Notes: generated by a model from the letters alone, not told the origin. A DNA stretch of 64,000 nt from Halalkalirubrum salinum (GCF_005543295.1 NZ_SRSG01000003.1:60869-124868); one strand, 5' to 3'. Positions 17,052-26,748 are shown, counted from the stretch's first letter. Made by a program: numbers and translations.

Positions 17052-17257
17052 CAGTAACGATGCTCTATTGACAATTAGACCTAAAATTCAAGCCTTGTTG
17101 ATAGTTTACTATGGTTTTGCCTGTGAAGCTCGAGGTTCGTAGCACGATCCCCCGGTAGTTCATATGATTGTTTCAATGTAGTTGGATACTCAAATACGTT
17201 CGTGTCGCTGCAACACTGCAGTCGGTCGCCGGCGTGCACGGACTCCTCAGCGGAATA

Positions 17258-17857
17258 TCACTCGTAGGTACGGAACCCGTCTGTGTCGAGGGCGTTGTGC
17301 GCAACGGTGATCGTGTGATCGGCGTGCAGCAGCTTTGGGCTCACACGGACCCGGTACGCTGCGGCGTCGCCAAGAGCGTTGGCCTCCTCGTCTGTAAAAT
17401 TGTGGTGATCGGAGAGCACGAAGATCGGATCGCTCGGCGAGTCGACCTCGACGATCGGCCTCCCGTTCTCGTGGAGTTCGACGACAGTTCCCCGCTCGGC
17501 AATCCGATCGAGCAGTTCCGAAAAGCCGAACCGATACAGGCTGACGCCCGGAGACACCTCGGCGGGCATGTGGCCGATCGCTTCGTCTGCACGGTCGAGC
17601 GCGTTGCGAATCCGCGAGGCGATCGTGCGCTCGTCGGGATGGAGGTGCTTCAGCGATCCCCCGTCGAAGGTGATCGTATAGGTGTCTGCAACGACGAGAT
17701 GGACGCGGACGTCCGATCGAAGGCCGTGTGAGAGAAAGAACGCCGCGTTGACGCACCGACAGAGCACGTCGAGGCGGCCCGCGCCGCTCGGCAGGTCGTC
17801 GAGTGAGAAATCGGGTGTGGTCGGAACGTCGTGGCCGAGGATGACGAACTGGCGCAT
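17258..17857 (-). CDS. trmY: tRNA pseudouridine(54)-N1-methyltransferase TrmY
   Basis: A 199-residue SPOUT-type enzyme that methylates pseudouridine-54 in the T-loop to m1-psi54. MRQFVILGHDVPTTPDFSL and LPSGAGRLDVLCRCVNAAFFLSHGLR match the family N-terminus; VHLVVADTYTITFDGG and the C-terminal PIFVLSDHHNFTDEEANAL contribute to the trefoil-knot SAM site. Its substrate is made by Pus10, encoded 11.6 kb away in this window. ATG 17857 is chosen because the extension to 17911 is built from the adjacent tandem repeat region. Confidence 0.93.
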   Translation of the reverse strand: MRQFVILGHDVPTTPDFSLDDLPSGAGRLDVLCRCVNAAFFLSHGLRSDVRVHLVVADTYTITFDGGSLKHLHPDERTIASRIRNALDRADEAIGHMPAEVSPGVSLYRFGFSELLDRIAERGTVVELHENGRPIVEVDSPSDPIFVLSDHHNFTDEEANALGDAAAYRVRVSPKLLHADHTITVAHNALDTDGFRTYE

Positions 17858-17891
17858 ACTGTCGCAACGATCGCCCGGGGTTTGGCTCTGT

Positions 17892-17975
17892 TTGTTCGCC
17901 AGCGATCGCACATTGTTCGCCAGCGATCACACATTGTTTGCCAGCGATCGCACATTGTTCGCCAGACATCGCGTA
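17892..17975. repeat. 21-bp tandem repeat, four units
   Basis: Four head-to-tail 21-base units (17892, 17913, 17934, 17955) lie in the 166-base gap between trmY and the gamma-glutamyltransferase gene. The core TTGTTCGCCAGCGATC is conserved; units 2 and 3 differ at one or two positions and unit 4 is degenerate. Each of the first three contains a GATC palindrome core. A length divisible by three keeps a heptad open on the minus strand, but no credible gene uses it. Confidence 0.85.
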
Positions 17976-18023
17976 CATAGATGAAAGGAGACGCGAGGAG
18001 ACGCGATCGGTCGCCTCGACCGA

Positions 18024-19658
18024 TCAGTACCCCTGTGCGTTGCCGTCTTTTCGCGGTTCGGTTGCACCCGAAAGCACGCCGTCGTTGTTGCGGACAATCT
18101 GTGCGCCCCCGAAGAGCCGCGGCGGGTGTATCTCGACAGTGTGCTCCTTGCGCGCGAGTTTCGCGGCGATCGAGCCATCGAAGTGCGGTTCGATCGCGAT
18201 CGGCCCATCTTCGAGATATCGCCATCGCGGAGCGTCCAGTGCCGCCTGCAGCGGCATATCGTAGTCGACAATGTTCGAGATGACCTGCACGTGTCCCTGT
18301 GGCTGCATGTATCCGCCCATCACACCGAAGGCAACCCAGTCGTTTGGGCCAAACTCGGCGATCGCGGGGATGAGTGTATGGAACGGCCGCTTTCCGGGTT
18401 CGAGATGGTTCGGGTGCTCGGGATCGAGCGAGAACGACGCCCCGCGGTTCTGCAGGGCGATCCCTGTATCGCCGGCGACGACGCCTGAACCGAAGCCCGC
18501 AAACCGCGAGTTGATGTACGAGACGACGTTGCCCTCGTCGTCGGCGACGGTCAAAAGCACTGTATCCGCGTCCTCGGCGTGTGCGTCCGGGACGCCGAAG
18601 GTAACGTCGTTGTCCGCGGTCTCGTCGATCGATTCCGCGCGCGATCGCGCCCACGACTTCGAGCCGAGCGGCGGGAGCTCCTCGTATTTGGGATCGGTGA
18701 TATAGCGATGCCCGTCGTGGAAGGCGAGTTTTGTCGCCTCTGCGAAGGCGTGCACGCGCTCGGCGGAGTCGTACGGATGCTCGCTCGCGCCGATCTCTTC
18801 TGCGATGTTGAGCGCCTCGAGCGCGATCAGCCCCTGGTTGTTCGGCGGCAGTTCGTAGACCTCAACGCCGTTGTATGTTGTCGAGACTGGATCGAGTAGC
18901 TCGGGCTCGAAGGCGGCCAGATCGTCGGTCGTCATGAACCCACCCGCTGACTGGATCTCTGCTGCGATCGCCTCGGCGATCTCGCCCTCGTAAACAATAT
19001 CCGCGCCGTGTTCGGCGATTTTTTGCATCGATCGGCCGAGTTTCGGCAGCGTCACCCGCTGACCGACCGATGGGGCCTGCCCGTCGAAGAGAAACGCCTC
19101 GCGGGCGTGGTCGGTCTCGAACAGCTCCTCGCCGTGTTGCCACTGGTCGGAGACAATCTCTGAGACTGGATAGCCGTCGATTGCGTAGCCGATTGCCGGT
19201 TCGAGCGCGGTCGCAAGCGATGTCCGGCCGAGCTCTTCGATCGTCAGCTCCCATCCCCGGGCCGTTCCAGGGACGGTTACGGCGTGGGGCCCCGTAAACG
19301 GCATCTCGACGTCTTCGGGGCCGATATCGTCTTCGGCCTCGGCGGCGACCGCCTCGCGGACTCGATCGATCGTCGCGTCTGCCGGCGCGCCCCCACACGA
19401 GCGCATTGCACCAACTTCCCCGTCGGCGGTCCGGTATAGTGCGAACACGTCTCCGCCAAGTCCCGTCGAGGTCGGCTCGACGACGTTCAGCGCCGCCGCG
19501 GTCGCGACCGCCGCGTCGAAGGCGTTTCCGCCGTTTCTGAGCGTCTCGATCCCCGCCTCCGCTGCGAGCGGCTGGCTCGTCGCGACGATTCCCCGCTGCC
19601 CGTAGACGGTCGATCGCCGTGATCTGAAGGCGTCGACATCTGGTGTCTGCTCATCCAT
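18024..19658 (-). CDS. ggt: Gamma-glutamyltransferase family protein
   Basis: A 544-residue Ntn-hydrolase. The N-terminal region has GIVATSQPLAAEAGIETLRNGGNAFDAAVA and the STGLGGDVFALY motif; the autoprocessing site precedes DTVLLTVADDEGNVVSYINS, whose Thr would be the new N-terminal nucleophile of the small subunit. A downstream FGSGVVAGDTGIALQNRG corresponds to the small-subunit substrate loop. No signal peptide is visible, so the enzyme appears cytoplasmic, unlike periplasmic E. coli Ggt. Haloarchaea lack glutathione but use gamma-glutamylcysteine, a possible substrate. ATG 19658 is preferred; upstream extension overlaps transposon debris. Confidence 0.88.
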   Translation of the reverse strand: MDEQTPDVDAFRSRRSTVYGQRGIVATSQPLAAEAGIETLRNGGNAFDAAVATAAALNVVEPTSTGLGGDVFALYRTADGEVGAMRSCGGAPADATIDRVREAVAAEAEDDIGPEDVEMPFTGPHAVTVPGTARGWELTIEELGRTSLATALEPAIGYAIDGYPVSEIVSDQWQHGEELFETDHAREAFLFDGQAPSVGQRVTLPKLGRSMQKIAEHGADIVYEGEIAEAIAAEIQSAGGFMTTDDLAAFEPELLDPVSTTYNGVEVYELPPNNQGLIALEALNIAEEIGASEHPYDSAERVHAFAEATKLAFHDGHRYITDPKYEELPPLGSKSWARSRAESIDETADNDVTFGVPDAHAEDADTVLLTVADDEGNVVSYINSRFAGFGSGVVAGDTGIALQNRGASFSLDPEHPNHLEPGKRPFHTLIPAIAEFGPNDWVAFGVMGGYMQPQGHVQVISNIVDYDMPLQAALDAPRWRYLEDGPIAIEPHFDGSIAAKLARKEHTVEIHPPRLFGGAQIVRNNDGVLSGATEPRKDGNAQGY

Positions 19659-19711
19659 GGGTAGCTGTTCGACCGATCGGGTCAAAAACGCGCGGTAATC
19701 CGTCTGGCTTG

Positions 19712-20146
19712 CTGGCACTATACAACATCGAGGAGAACGCCCACGAGATAGACCATCGATGTCGAGAGTACGAGAAGACTCGCGGATCGATGCAGCAGAG
19801 TGGGACGCGCTCGGCGCATCTGTCAATCCAGTCGATGAACGACCGCGAACACCGCTGGATGCAGGACGTGTTACACTGTGCCGCAAACCAGATTCTCGAA
19901 GAAGCACGTGAACACGACTGCACGCACATCGCGTTCGAGAATCTAGCCGATATCCGCAAGCGGATGACTGGTGCGAGGCGATTCCACGCGTGGGCGTTCT
20001 GACGGCTGTCCCAGTACGTTGAATAAAACGCTGAGATGTACGATATCGAGGTCGTCCAGGTGAGTCCTGCATACACGTCTCTGCGGTGTTCGTCGTGTGG
20101 GTTTACCGGCCTCCGTCAGTACGACGGCAGAGGGAGAGTCCACTGA
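19712..20146 (+). pseudogene. tnpB: Decayed tnpB (IS200/IS605-family OrfB) fragment
   Basis: One frame encodes the middle and RuvC part of a TnpB-type protein: SGTRSAHLSIQSMNDREHRW, THIAFENLADIRKRM (RuvC-II Glu in FENL), GARRFHAWAF, then EMYDIEVVQVSPAYTSLRCSSCGFT with the first CxxC of the zinc ribbon. Two in-frame nonsense codons, TGA at 20000-20002 and TAA at 20024-20026, interrupt it without a frameshift. The N-terminal half, the second CxxC and the last RuvC Asp are missing, so it is dead. The frame ends six bases before the terminal hairpin. Confidence 0.85.
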
Positions 20147-20151
20147 CAAGT

Positions 20152-20169
20152 CCACGACTGAACTCGTGG
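20152..20169 (+). repeat. Right-end hairpin of the IS remnant
   Basis: CCACGA, six-base loop, TCGTGG: a perfect stem directly downstream of the tnpB remnant. In IS605-type elements the right-end hairpin is recognised by TnpA and the same region forms the 3' scaffold of the omega RNA. Sequence after it would correspond to the former guide/flank position. Confidence 0.6.
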
Positions 20170-20205
20170 GTAACTGACGAGCAACTGTGGGTGGCCCGTC
20201 GAACG

Positions 20206-22584
20206 CTACGGTCGATTCGGGTTGGTGGTTTTGAAATTGAATCCTCCGTCGCCGACGGCACTAGAGGCGCTCTCCTCACCGAACCGATCAGCCGACTGGC
20301 TCGTGCTCGCGGTTCCGTCGTCGCCAGCAATCACAAACGAATCAAGCTGTTCTGCCAGCGCCGACAGTGAGCTGTCGAGTTCGTCTGTCCGATCGGCTAC
20401 GTCCTCGAGCACCGATCGCTGGTTCTGTGCTGCGGACTCGACAGACATCGCCTCAGCAGTCGACTCCTCGGCGACCGAAACAACATCGTCGACAATCGAG
20501 GCGACCTGCTCAGTCGAAACTGCTTGTGACTCCGTAGACTCACGAATATCGGCGATGTTGCTGTCGGTTTCGACGACAGTTGAGGCCGCCTGCTCGAGTG
20601 CGTTGTCAGCGGTTGCGATGACATCGATTCCTCGTTCGACGCTCGTGTGGACCGTCTCGAAGTCATCGATCGTCTGTTTGGTCTGCGTCTGCAGGCTGGT
20701 GATGATTGCTTCGATCTCTTCGGCGGCCTCGTGGGTCTCCCCAGCAAGTGATTTGACTTCCTCGGCGACGACCGCAAACCCTGATCCTGCCTCACCAGCA
20801 CGAGCAGCTTCGATCGACGCGTTCAACGCGAGAATATTGGTTCGATCGGCCATTTCACGGATGAATTCTGTGATTTCTTCGATTTCGTCCGCCTGTGATT
20901 CGAGAGTACTGATTGCTTCGACAGTCTTGTCGGCCTGGGCTTTGATCGACTGGATTTCCTCGGTCGCTTCGTCTGTGTTCTGTTGTGTCGACTGAACTGC
21001 TGACACTGCGGTCTGTGAGGTCTCTGCGACTGTCTCGGCCGAGGATGCGATCTCTTCGATCGTCGCCGAAAGCGAACTCATCTCGTTTCCGACCGTATCG
21101 AGATCCGCTTGCTGGCTCGCTGCGCCCTCAGCGATCTCTTCGATTGACCCTGCGACGGCTTCGCTTGCGTCTTCCAGCGCAGAAATATCCTTGAGGAGTG
21201 CGTCGTTTGACGCAGTGACGCGATCGGCGAACGCCTGTGTTTCTCGGATCGTTTGTTGCCAGGTCTCAAGGAGGGCATTTATCGATTGGCCGATCTCCTC
21301 AAGTGCTTTGCTTTCGGACCCAGCGTCGAGCCGATACGTTAAATCACCGTCTCGACAGCTTGCGAGCACTGACTCGTATTCTCTGGCCTTCTCTTCGAGA
21401 TGTGTTGCGAATGCCTCTGCCTCGGCTTTGGCCTCGTCGGCCGCTTGTGCCTGTGCTTCGACAGCCTCAATCTGTGACTGCAGTTCGTCACGAATTCGTG
21501 CGAACAGCCTGGCGAGTTCGCCAAACTCGTCTGTCCGTGAATGATCGATCGTCACATCGAGATCTCCGGCCTCGATTGCCTCCGCGTAGTCAGTCATCTC
21601 GTCCAGTGACCCAGAGATGTCTCGGTTGATTGCTACTCCGAGCCCAGCAAGGCCGAGTACGGCGATCGCGATCAGTATTAGTAGGCTCTCTGTGACCTCT
21701 GTGACTGTTCCAAAGACTGCACTCTGTGGGGCTGCGATGACGACACTCCACCCGGCTCCTTCGACCGGTGCGGACGCGACGAGGAGTTCGTCGTCGTCGA
21801 TCGTCTCAGAACTCGCGGTGATCGCGTTGACCTGTGCATTTGCGTTTGGATTGTTGGTCAAATATGGGAGCGAATCAAGCGCAAAGTACGGCGAGAGCAT
21901 CTTGTCCTCGTCTCCAGAAACGACCACATTTCCGTCGCTGTGGCTTACAACTTCGATGGTGCCGCCTGCCACCGGCGAAGTGAACTGCTCGCCGAGGGCT
22001 GTGAGGTTCGCCACAAGCACGACTGCGTGGTCATGGTCTCCGAGTGCTGGACTGATGAATGCCATCTGCATACCGTCTTCAGACTCATACGGATCCGTCG
22101 ACTGTACATGACTCCCGCTGTAGAACATTGACGCATCAACTGCCCACCGAGTACTTGTATTCGGTGTTGTCCCGACGCGGTACTCGTCGGTGCTGGCGAG
22201 CACCTCTTGAGCCTCCATGTCATAGTAATGAATCGATTCAACGTGACTGTCTTCGAGCCGCCCAAGATCTGTTTCGATCGCTGCTTGAATGATTGACACA
22301 CTGCCGCTGTTTATTTCTGCGGACCGCGAAATTGTATAGACATCGTCATTGCGACCATCAATCCACGTTGCAACCGCCCGGCTTTCGCTTTCGGCTCCCG
22401 ACAACAGAGTTTCCTCTGAGTCAGCCGAGACACTCGCCTGTGTCGTCTGTACCGTATAGGTTCCTGCTGCAAGGAGTAAGATCGTCACTACAACTACCGC
22501 CGCTGCAATCTTAAACACGTAGCGCCCACGAATCCGATCATATCCTCGTTTGAACGGATTCTTTCCAGCTGAATCGCCGTCCAT
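20206..22584 (-). CDS. Methyl-accepting chemotaxis transducer with extracellular Cache-like sensor
   Basis: A 792-residue haloarchaeal transducer. A short cytoplasmic basic N-terminus precedes TM1 (about 24-45), then an extracellular double-Cache-like sensor to about 300 ([45 protein letters not shown]), TM2 (about 308-328), a HAMP domain, and a long signalling coiled coil. The hairpin tip [31 protein letters not shown] is near 580-605 and is written here in two halves of one conserved motif: [20 protein letters not shown] and [14 protein letters not shown]. Gln/Glu pairs flanking it are methylation candidates. It signals to CheW/CheA, not encoded here. The ligand is unknown. Confidence 0.93.
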   Translation of the reverse strand: MDGDSAGKNPFKRGYDRIRGRYVFKIAAAVVVVTILLLAAGTYTVQTTQASVSADSEETLLSGAESESRAVATWIDGRNDDVYTISRSAEINSGSVSIIQAAIETDLGRLEDSHVESIHYYDMEAQEVLASTDEYRVGTTPNTSTRWAVDASMFYSGSHVQSTDPYESEDGMQMAFISPALGDHDHAVVLVANLTALGEQFTSPVAGGTIEVVSHSDGNVVVSGDEDKMLSPYFALDSLPYLTNNPNANAQVNAITASSETIDDDELLVASAPVEGAGWSVVIAAPQSAVFGTVTEVTESLLILIAIAVLGLAGLGVAINRDISGSLDEMTDYAEAIEAGDLDVTIDHSRTDEFGELARLFARIRDELQSQIEAVEAQAQAADEAKAEAEAFATHLEEKAREYESVLASCRDGDLTYRLDAGSESKALEEIGQSINALLETWQQTIRETQAFADRVTASNDALLKDISALEDASEAVAGSIEEIAEGAASQQADLDTVGNEMSSLSATIEEIASSAETVAETSQTAVSAVQSTQQNTDEATEEIQSIKAQADKTVEAISTLESQADEIEEITEFIREMADRTNILALNASIEAARAGEAGSGFAVVAEEVKSLAGETHEAAEEIEAIITSLQTQTKQTIDDFETVHTSVERGIDVIATADNALEQAASTVVETDSNIADIRESTESQAVSTEQVASIVDDVVSVAEESTAEAMSVESAAQNQRSVLEDVADRTDELDSSLSALAEQLDSFVIAGDDGTASTSQSADRFGEESASSAVGDGGFNFKTTNPNRP

Positions 22585-22661
22585 ACTCCAATCAATCTCG
22601 TCGAATTGTTAATGATACGGATTAAAATATCATATTCGATATTTTGAACAAAACGGCCGGC

Positions 22662-24011
22662 TCATTCGTTGTCGTAGGGCCACCGACCGCCGGTCTTCAG
22701 CTCCGTGATGTAACCATCGTCGATCCGATCGCGGATCTCTTCGCGGCTTCGGTGGGGCGTCGACACGTCCGTGGTCGCGATTCGGTAGGCCGCCTCCGTG
22801 ATCAGGGTGGCAAGCTCACGGAGATCGCGGCTATCGAGCTTGTCGAGTGTATCTGCGTGGGTGTGGCCCCACCCGCGGCCGCTTGACTCGGACGCACTCG
22901 CGGCCATGACTGCGGGGACGCCCTCTTGAACAAATGCCCACTGATCGCCGTGGGGCGCGATCACGTCGCTTGTCGACAGCGGCGCATCGAAATCGTCGGT
23001 GACCTCCTCGAAGACCTTCGCGAGTGAGCAGAACCCGTTCGTGTTCACCCGGAGATCTCGTGACGATCCTGCGCCGTCAACGTTGATCACGCAGGCGACA
23101 TCAGAGATTTCGTGTGTTTCGACCCACTGGTATGCTCCGCGGAGGCCAATCTCCTCCGCGCCGAACGTCACGAACCGTACCGGCCGTTCGAGATCACCTT
23201 CGACGGCGGTCAAGAGACGACCGACCTCGGCGACGATCGCTGACCCTGCGCCGTTGTCGAGCGCGCCGTCACTGATGTCATGTGCGTCGATGTGTGCGGT
23301 GATGAGTATCGCCGCACCGTTGTCGGGGCCGAGCTGTCCCTCAACATTTCGTGATGTCGCCGACTCGTTCCGACAGGCTGTTTCGAGCGTCACCTCCGTT
23401 GGTTTCGCCGCGGCATACCGGGCCAATCGCGCGCCGACCTCTGCGCTGACGCCGATCGCGGGGATCGGCCCCGGACGGTTGTTGTAGCCGACCTCGCCGG
23501 TTGCCGGCAGCGAGCCGTCGATGTGGTTCCGGAAAATGAATCCGATCGCGCCCGCGCTGGCGGCGTTTGCGTACTTTTCCATCCGGTGAATCCACCGGTC
23601 GGCCGTCTCAGGCGTCTTACTGGAGGCCATGACGATCGCTCCGTCGAGATTGTCGGCTGCCTCGAAGTCATCGTATCCGCCCGCGCCAACGTCGATAAGC
23701 GGTGCAGAGACCGATCCTGACGGCGATCCGGGCAACGCGATGACGGCGTGGCTTCCCGTGTACTCACGGCTCTGTGGCGTCTCAATTTCGAGTCGGGCGG
23801 CGTCGCGCCACCAGCCGGGGATTTCGAACTCGTCGATCGCGACGTCCTCAAGGCCAGCCGTCTCGAACGCCTGGGCGATCCGTTCGGCTCCGCGCCGTTC
23901 GCCCGCTTGGCCAGCCATTCGATTGCCGATATCGGCGAGATCAGTCAGTACGTCCCACGCGAACGAACTCGTTCGTGCGTCGCCGATCACCGCTGGCGGT
24001 AGCTCACTCAT
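22662..24011 (-). CDS. M28-family zinc aminopeptidase with inserted PA domain
   Basis: A 449-residue peptidase. Metal ligands expected for M28 are visible in order: AHIDAHDISDGALDNGAGSA (His and bridging Asp), TFGAEEIGLRGAYQW (catalytic Glu pair), a VINVDGAGSS Asp, and a final HTHADTLDKLD His. Residues about 95-215 (IVMASSKTPETADRWIHRME, GAIGFIFRN) form a protease-associated insert. There is no signal peptide, so it probably trims peptides in the cytoplasm or leaves by an unrecognised route. ATG 24011 (MSELPPAVIG) is preferred over an upstream ATG at 24038. Confidence 0.87.
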   Translation of the reverse strand: MSELPPAVIGDARTSSFAWDVLTDLADIGNRMAGQAGERRGAERIAQAFETAGLEDVAIDEFEIPGWWRDAARLEIETPQSREYTGSHAVIALPGSPSGSVSAPLIDVGAGGYDDFEAADNLDGAIVMASSKTPETADRWIHRMEKYANAASAGAIGFIFRNHIDGSLPATGEVGYNNRPGPIPAIGVSAEVGARLARYAAAKPTEVTLETACRNESATSRNVEGQLGPDNGAAILITAHIDAHDISDGALDNGAGSAIVAEVGRLLTAVEGDLERPVRFVTFGAEEIGLRGAYQWVETHEISDVACVINVDGAGSSRDLRVNTNGFCSLAKVFEEVTDDFDAPLSTSDVIAPHGDQWAFVQEGVPAVMAASASESSGRGWGHTHADTLDKLDSRDLRELATLITEAAYRIATTDVSTPHRSREEIRDRIDDGYITELKTGGRWPYDNE

Positions 24012-24116
24012 ACGAAGGGCTGTGTCGTCGGTACGCAAGAGGCTACGGACACCGGAACAGTCGACCTCGATCGAGACCCGCGCAGATCCGCCGACAATCT
24101 GTATCCTCGCCCGTAA

Positions 24117-24923
24117 TCAGTCAGTCAGGCCGTACCCGCGTTTGAACAGCCAGACGTCGATTGACGCAACAACCGCCGTCGCCCCGGCCAACACGAAAAG
24201 CGAGAGGTTCGGATCGACCTCTGCGACGCCGAGGAAGCCGTAGCGGACACCATTCACCATGTATACCATGGGATTCAGCATCGACACGTCTCGCAGCAGC
24301 GGCGTGAGGTCCTCGAGCGAATAAAACACCGCCCCAAAGAAGACGAGCGGCCGGAGGATGAACTGGTTCATCATGGTCAGATCGTCGAAATCGGTCGCGA
24401 GCAAGCCACCGACGACCCCGAGGCTCGCAAACAACAACACGATGACGAGCATGAACGCGAGCAGGTAGACTGGTTGTTCGATCGGCACCGGCTGGTAGAG
24501 ATAGCTGATGATCCCGCCGCCGATCGCCGCGATGATCGCCCCGACGAGTAGGCCACGAAACGCCGAGGAGAGGATGTACGCCCACACCATCTGGGTGTAC
24601 GAAAGCGGCGAGGTCAGTGTCTCGTGGATGTACTCGTTCCAGCGGCCGTGAAAGATCGAAAACGAGGCGTTCTCGAAGGCGTTCGAGATCGCGCCGAGCA
24701 CGATTAACCCCGGCAGGATGAAGAGAATGTACGGCACGCCAATGATCTCGCCGACCCGTGCGCCGAGGACGACCCCGAACACTGAAAAGTACAGCACGTT
24801 CGTGATCGCCGGCGCGAAGGTGTTCTTCGGTCGGCGGACGAACCGCAGGATCTCTCGCTTCGTGAGCGTGTAAAAACCGGTCGGCAGCGGCGTCCGAGCT
24901 GCGACGCGATCGACGACGCTCAC
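24117..24923 (-). CDS. ABC-2 type transporter permease
   Basis: A 268-residue membrane subunit with six helices: FAPAITNVLYFSVFGVVLG, VPYILFILPGLIVLGAI, FRGLLVGAIIAAIGGGII, VYLLAFMLVIVLLFASLG, the conserved FILRPLVFFGAVFYSLEDLP-type region (DLTPLLRD here) and a last helix. It matches the ABC-2/DrrB-NodJ exporter type. GTG at 24923 overlaps the ATPase stop by four bases (GTGA), giving translational coupling. The pair would export a lipid, drug or polysaccharide; the cargo is not evident. Confidence 0.88.
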   Translation of the reverse strand: MSVVDRVAARTPLPTGFYTLTKREILRFVRRPKNTFAPAITNVLYFSVFGVVLGARVGEIIGVPYILFILPGLIVLGAISNAFENASFSIFHGRWNEYIHETLTSPLSYTQMVWAYILSSAFRGLLVGAIIAAIGGGIISYLYQPVPIEQPVYLLAFMLVIVLLFASLGVVGGLLATDFDDLTMMNQFILRPLVFFGAVFYSLEDLTPLLRDVSMLNPMVYMVNGVRYGFLGVAEVDPNLSLFVLAGATAVVASIDVWLFKRGYGLTD

Positions 24924-25957
24924 TGCGATCGCCCCCGTTGAGCCGCCGCGCCACCGTCGGTAACGAGTGGGGCCTCCTCGCGATCGCGATCGTCTGCTGC
25001 TGTTCCTTCGTCGCGCTGGTTCTCGGGTCGATCGACCCCGGAGTTCGTCAGTTCGACGAACACCTCCTCCAGGGAGGTCCGGGCGATCTCCATGTCGACA
25101 ATCTCGAAGCCGCCGCGATCGAGTTCGCGGACGAGCGTCGGCGCGATGAGTCCGCCTTGTCTGGCGGTGACGACGAGGCGGTTGCCCTCGCATTCGATCG
25201 ACTCGACGCGCTCGTCGTCCGAAAGCACGCTTGGCGCGACCGACAGCGGCTCTCTGAGCGTAACGACGATGCGATCGAGACCGCGGTCTTTCAGCTCTGC
25301 GGGCGTCGCAACGGTGACGATCCGGCCGGAATCGAGAATCGCAACCTCGTCACAGAGCCGCTCGGCCTCTTCGATGTAGTGGGTCGTGAGCAGGATTGTC
25401 GTCCCCTGTTCGTTGAGTTCGGTAACGAGCTCCCACAGATCGCGGCGGAGCTGAACGTCCACCCCGGCGCTCGGCTCGTCGAGGATAAGGAGATCAGGAT
25501 CGGTTACGAGCGCACGCGCGAGCATAAACCGCCGTTTCATGCCGCCGGAAAGCCAGTCGAAGCGGGTGTTTCGCTTGTCGTAGATGCCCACCCGCTGGAG
25601 CGCTTCGGCGGCCCGCTCTTCGGCCTCGCTCGCGGGGACCCCATGATAGCCGGCTTTGTGTTCGAGCACCTCGTGGATCGGAAAGAAGCGATCGACGTTG
25701 AACTCCTGGGGGGCGAGTCCGATCGCGTCCCTGGCCGCCCGGTAGTCGTCTTCGACGTCGTGGCCGAACACCAGCGCCTCGCCGCCGCTTTTGCGGACGA
25801 GGCCGACGAGAATATTGATGAATGTGGTCTTGCCCGCGCCGTTCGGCCCCAAGAACCCAAAGAAGCTGCCCTCCGGGACCGTCAGCGAGACGCCGTCGAG
25901 CGCCTGGACGCCCCCGTAGGACTTCCGGAGATCGGTGATCTCAAGCGCATGTGTCAT
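24920..25957 (-). CDS. ABC transporter ATP-binding protein (ABC-2 exporter)
   Basis: A 345-residue ATPase. Walker A is GPNGAGKTTFINIL, the Q loop lies in GLAPQEFNVDRFF, the signature is WLSGGMKRRFMLARAL, Walker B is LLILDEPSAGVDVQLRR and the H switch TTHYIEEAERLC. A C-terminal 100-residue extension (ELKDRGLDRIVVTL and following) is typical of DrrA-type exporters, ending in a charged disordered tail. It energises the membrane partner encoded immediately downstream. Confidence 0.93.
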   Translation of the reverse strand: MTHALEITDLRKSYGGVQALDGVSLTVPEGSFFGFLGPNGAGKTTFINILVGLVRKSGGEALVFGHDVEDDYRAARDAIGLAPQEFNVDRFFPIHEVLEHKAGYHGVPASEAEERAAEALQRVGIYDKRNTRFDWLSGGMKRRFMLARALVTDPDLLILDEPSAGVDVQLRRDLWELVTELNEQGTTILLTTHYIEEAERLCDEVAILDSGRIVTVATPAELKDRGLDRIVVTLREPLSVAPSVLSDDERVESIECEGNRLVVTARQGGLIAPTLVRELDRGGFEIVDMEIARTSLEEVFVELTNSGVDRPENQRDEGTAADDRDREEAPLVTDGGAAAQRGRSQ

Positions 25958-26119
25958 TGTCGAAAAGAGGGCGGTTAGTCGGTTAAAACGCGCGGATTCG
26001 GAACGCTATCGTCTTATTTCGTCTGAAGATACATCTCCATTCTTTTCCGAACCTCGTCTACAGTCGGGTTATAGTAGCGTTTGCAATTATTTTCCCACTT
26101 CGATTCAGGAACTGCTGGT

Positions 26120-26452
26120 TCACGCTCTCTCGGGTTGCATTTCGAGATGCCAGTTGCACAGAGTTGCAAACGTTACTATAGTCACCTTTGCAGGTTGTTT
26201 GGTGATCATCCAGTCTTTGAGTGTGAGAACCGACCACGGAGAGACGTGGGAGGTTCTTGCGAGCCGTCCTTTTTCGAACCTATCTGGGGTGAATGTAACC
26301 GCTTCACTCCGATCCGTTGTCGTGATTACTGCTGCAATATACTCTTGGCCATAGAACGGTACACGATCGTTAGAAACAATCAGATACGGGCGCTTCGGGT
26401 TGTTTCCGAACGGGTCTTCGGCAATCACCACCGCGCCTTGGCCGTACACCAT
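26120..26452 (-). CDS. PemK/MazF-family toxin, probable mRNA interferase
   Basis: A 110-residue protein of the PemK/MazF fold: GQGAVVIAEDPFGNNPKRPYLIVSND supplies the first strand and the conserved Arg-Pro, EYIAAVITTTDRSEAVTF the central sheet, and TSHVSPWSVLTLKDW the Ser-containing helix region. Members cleave RNA in toxin-antitoxin modules. The gene starts two bases after a winged-helix gene, forming a bicistronic unit. Local GC is lower than in the core genes nearby, in keeping with an accessory module. Confidence 0.82.
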   Translation of the reverse strand: MVYGQGAVVIAEDPFGNNPKRPYLIVSNDRVPFYGQEYIAAVITTTDRSEAVTFTPDRFEKGRLARTSHVSPWSVLTLKDWMITKQPAKVTIVTFATLCNWHLEMQPERA

Positions 26453-26454
26453 TG

Positions 26455-26748
26455 CTATTGTTCGTCCTCGCTCAAGTCGGGCAATTCTTCTGCCCAGTCT
26501 TCATTCTGTGCGTACCAGTCGTCAGTATATCTGGCGGCTGTCGCTTCGATCCCGAGGAACGCAGCTGTCGCTGCTGCGATCCGATCGTCTTCAGCGGCTG
26601 CCCAGTACGGTTCTTTATGACGAACGAGACCTGCGGCCGCAAGACGCTGCAGTGTCGGTCCGATGCTTCCACGCGGAATTCCGGTTTCAGCCGCCAATTC
26701 TGCGGGTGTGTATCCAACGGTTGGCGTCTGCAGTAAGAACTCCAACAA
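26455..26748 (-). CDS. MarR-like winged-helix protein, probable antitoxin of PemK
   Basis: A winged-helix domain with VGYTPAELAAETGIPRGSIG, PTLQRLAAAGLVRHKEPYWAA (wing), then an acidic tail that could bind the toxin. The given start is TTG at 26748. The open frame, however, continues upstream to 26829 with protein-like sequence (VDFETHEPGNPRIDLSEGTN) and no ATG, GTG or TTG, ending at a TAG at 26830-26832. Related proteins, as I recall them, begin with such an extension, so the original start codon seems lost or a non-standard one is used. Likely a transcriptional autoregulator. Confidence 0.72.
   Translation of the reverse strand: MLEFLLQTPTVGYTPAELAAETGIPRGSIGPTLQRLAAAGLVRHKEPYWAAAEDDRIAAATAAFLGIEATAARYTDDWYAQNEDWAEELPDLSEDEQ

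Larger units (their letters stand above)
19712..20175 (+). mobile_element. IS200/IS605-type transposon remnant
   Basis: Combines the tnpB pseudogene with a downstream hairpin of right-end type. No left-end hairpins or TnpA remain; the left break lies close to the start of the gamma-glutamyltransferase gene, and the right part joins the 3' end of the chemoreceptor gene. Confidence 0.7.

Noticed and set aside
17892..17975. Coding heptad repeat on the minus strand
   Set aside because: The frame stays open only because 21 is divisible by three; it has no sensible start, ends in other genes' shadows, and is out of frame with trmY.
18024..20072. 682-residue version of the gamma-glutamyltransferase
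   Set aside because: The extra 138 N-terminal residues are antisense to the tnpB remnant and lack family similarity; ATG 19658 gives a normal start.
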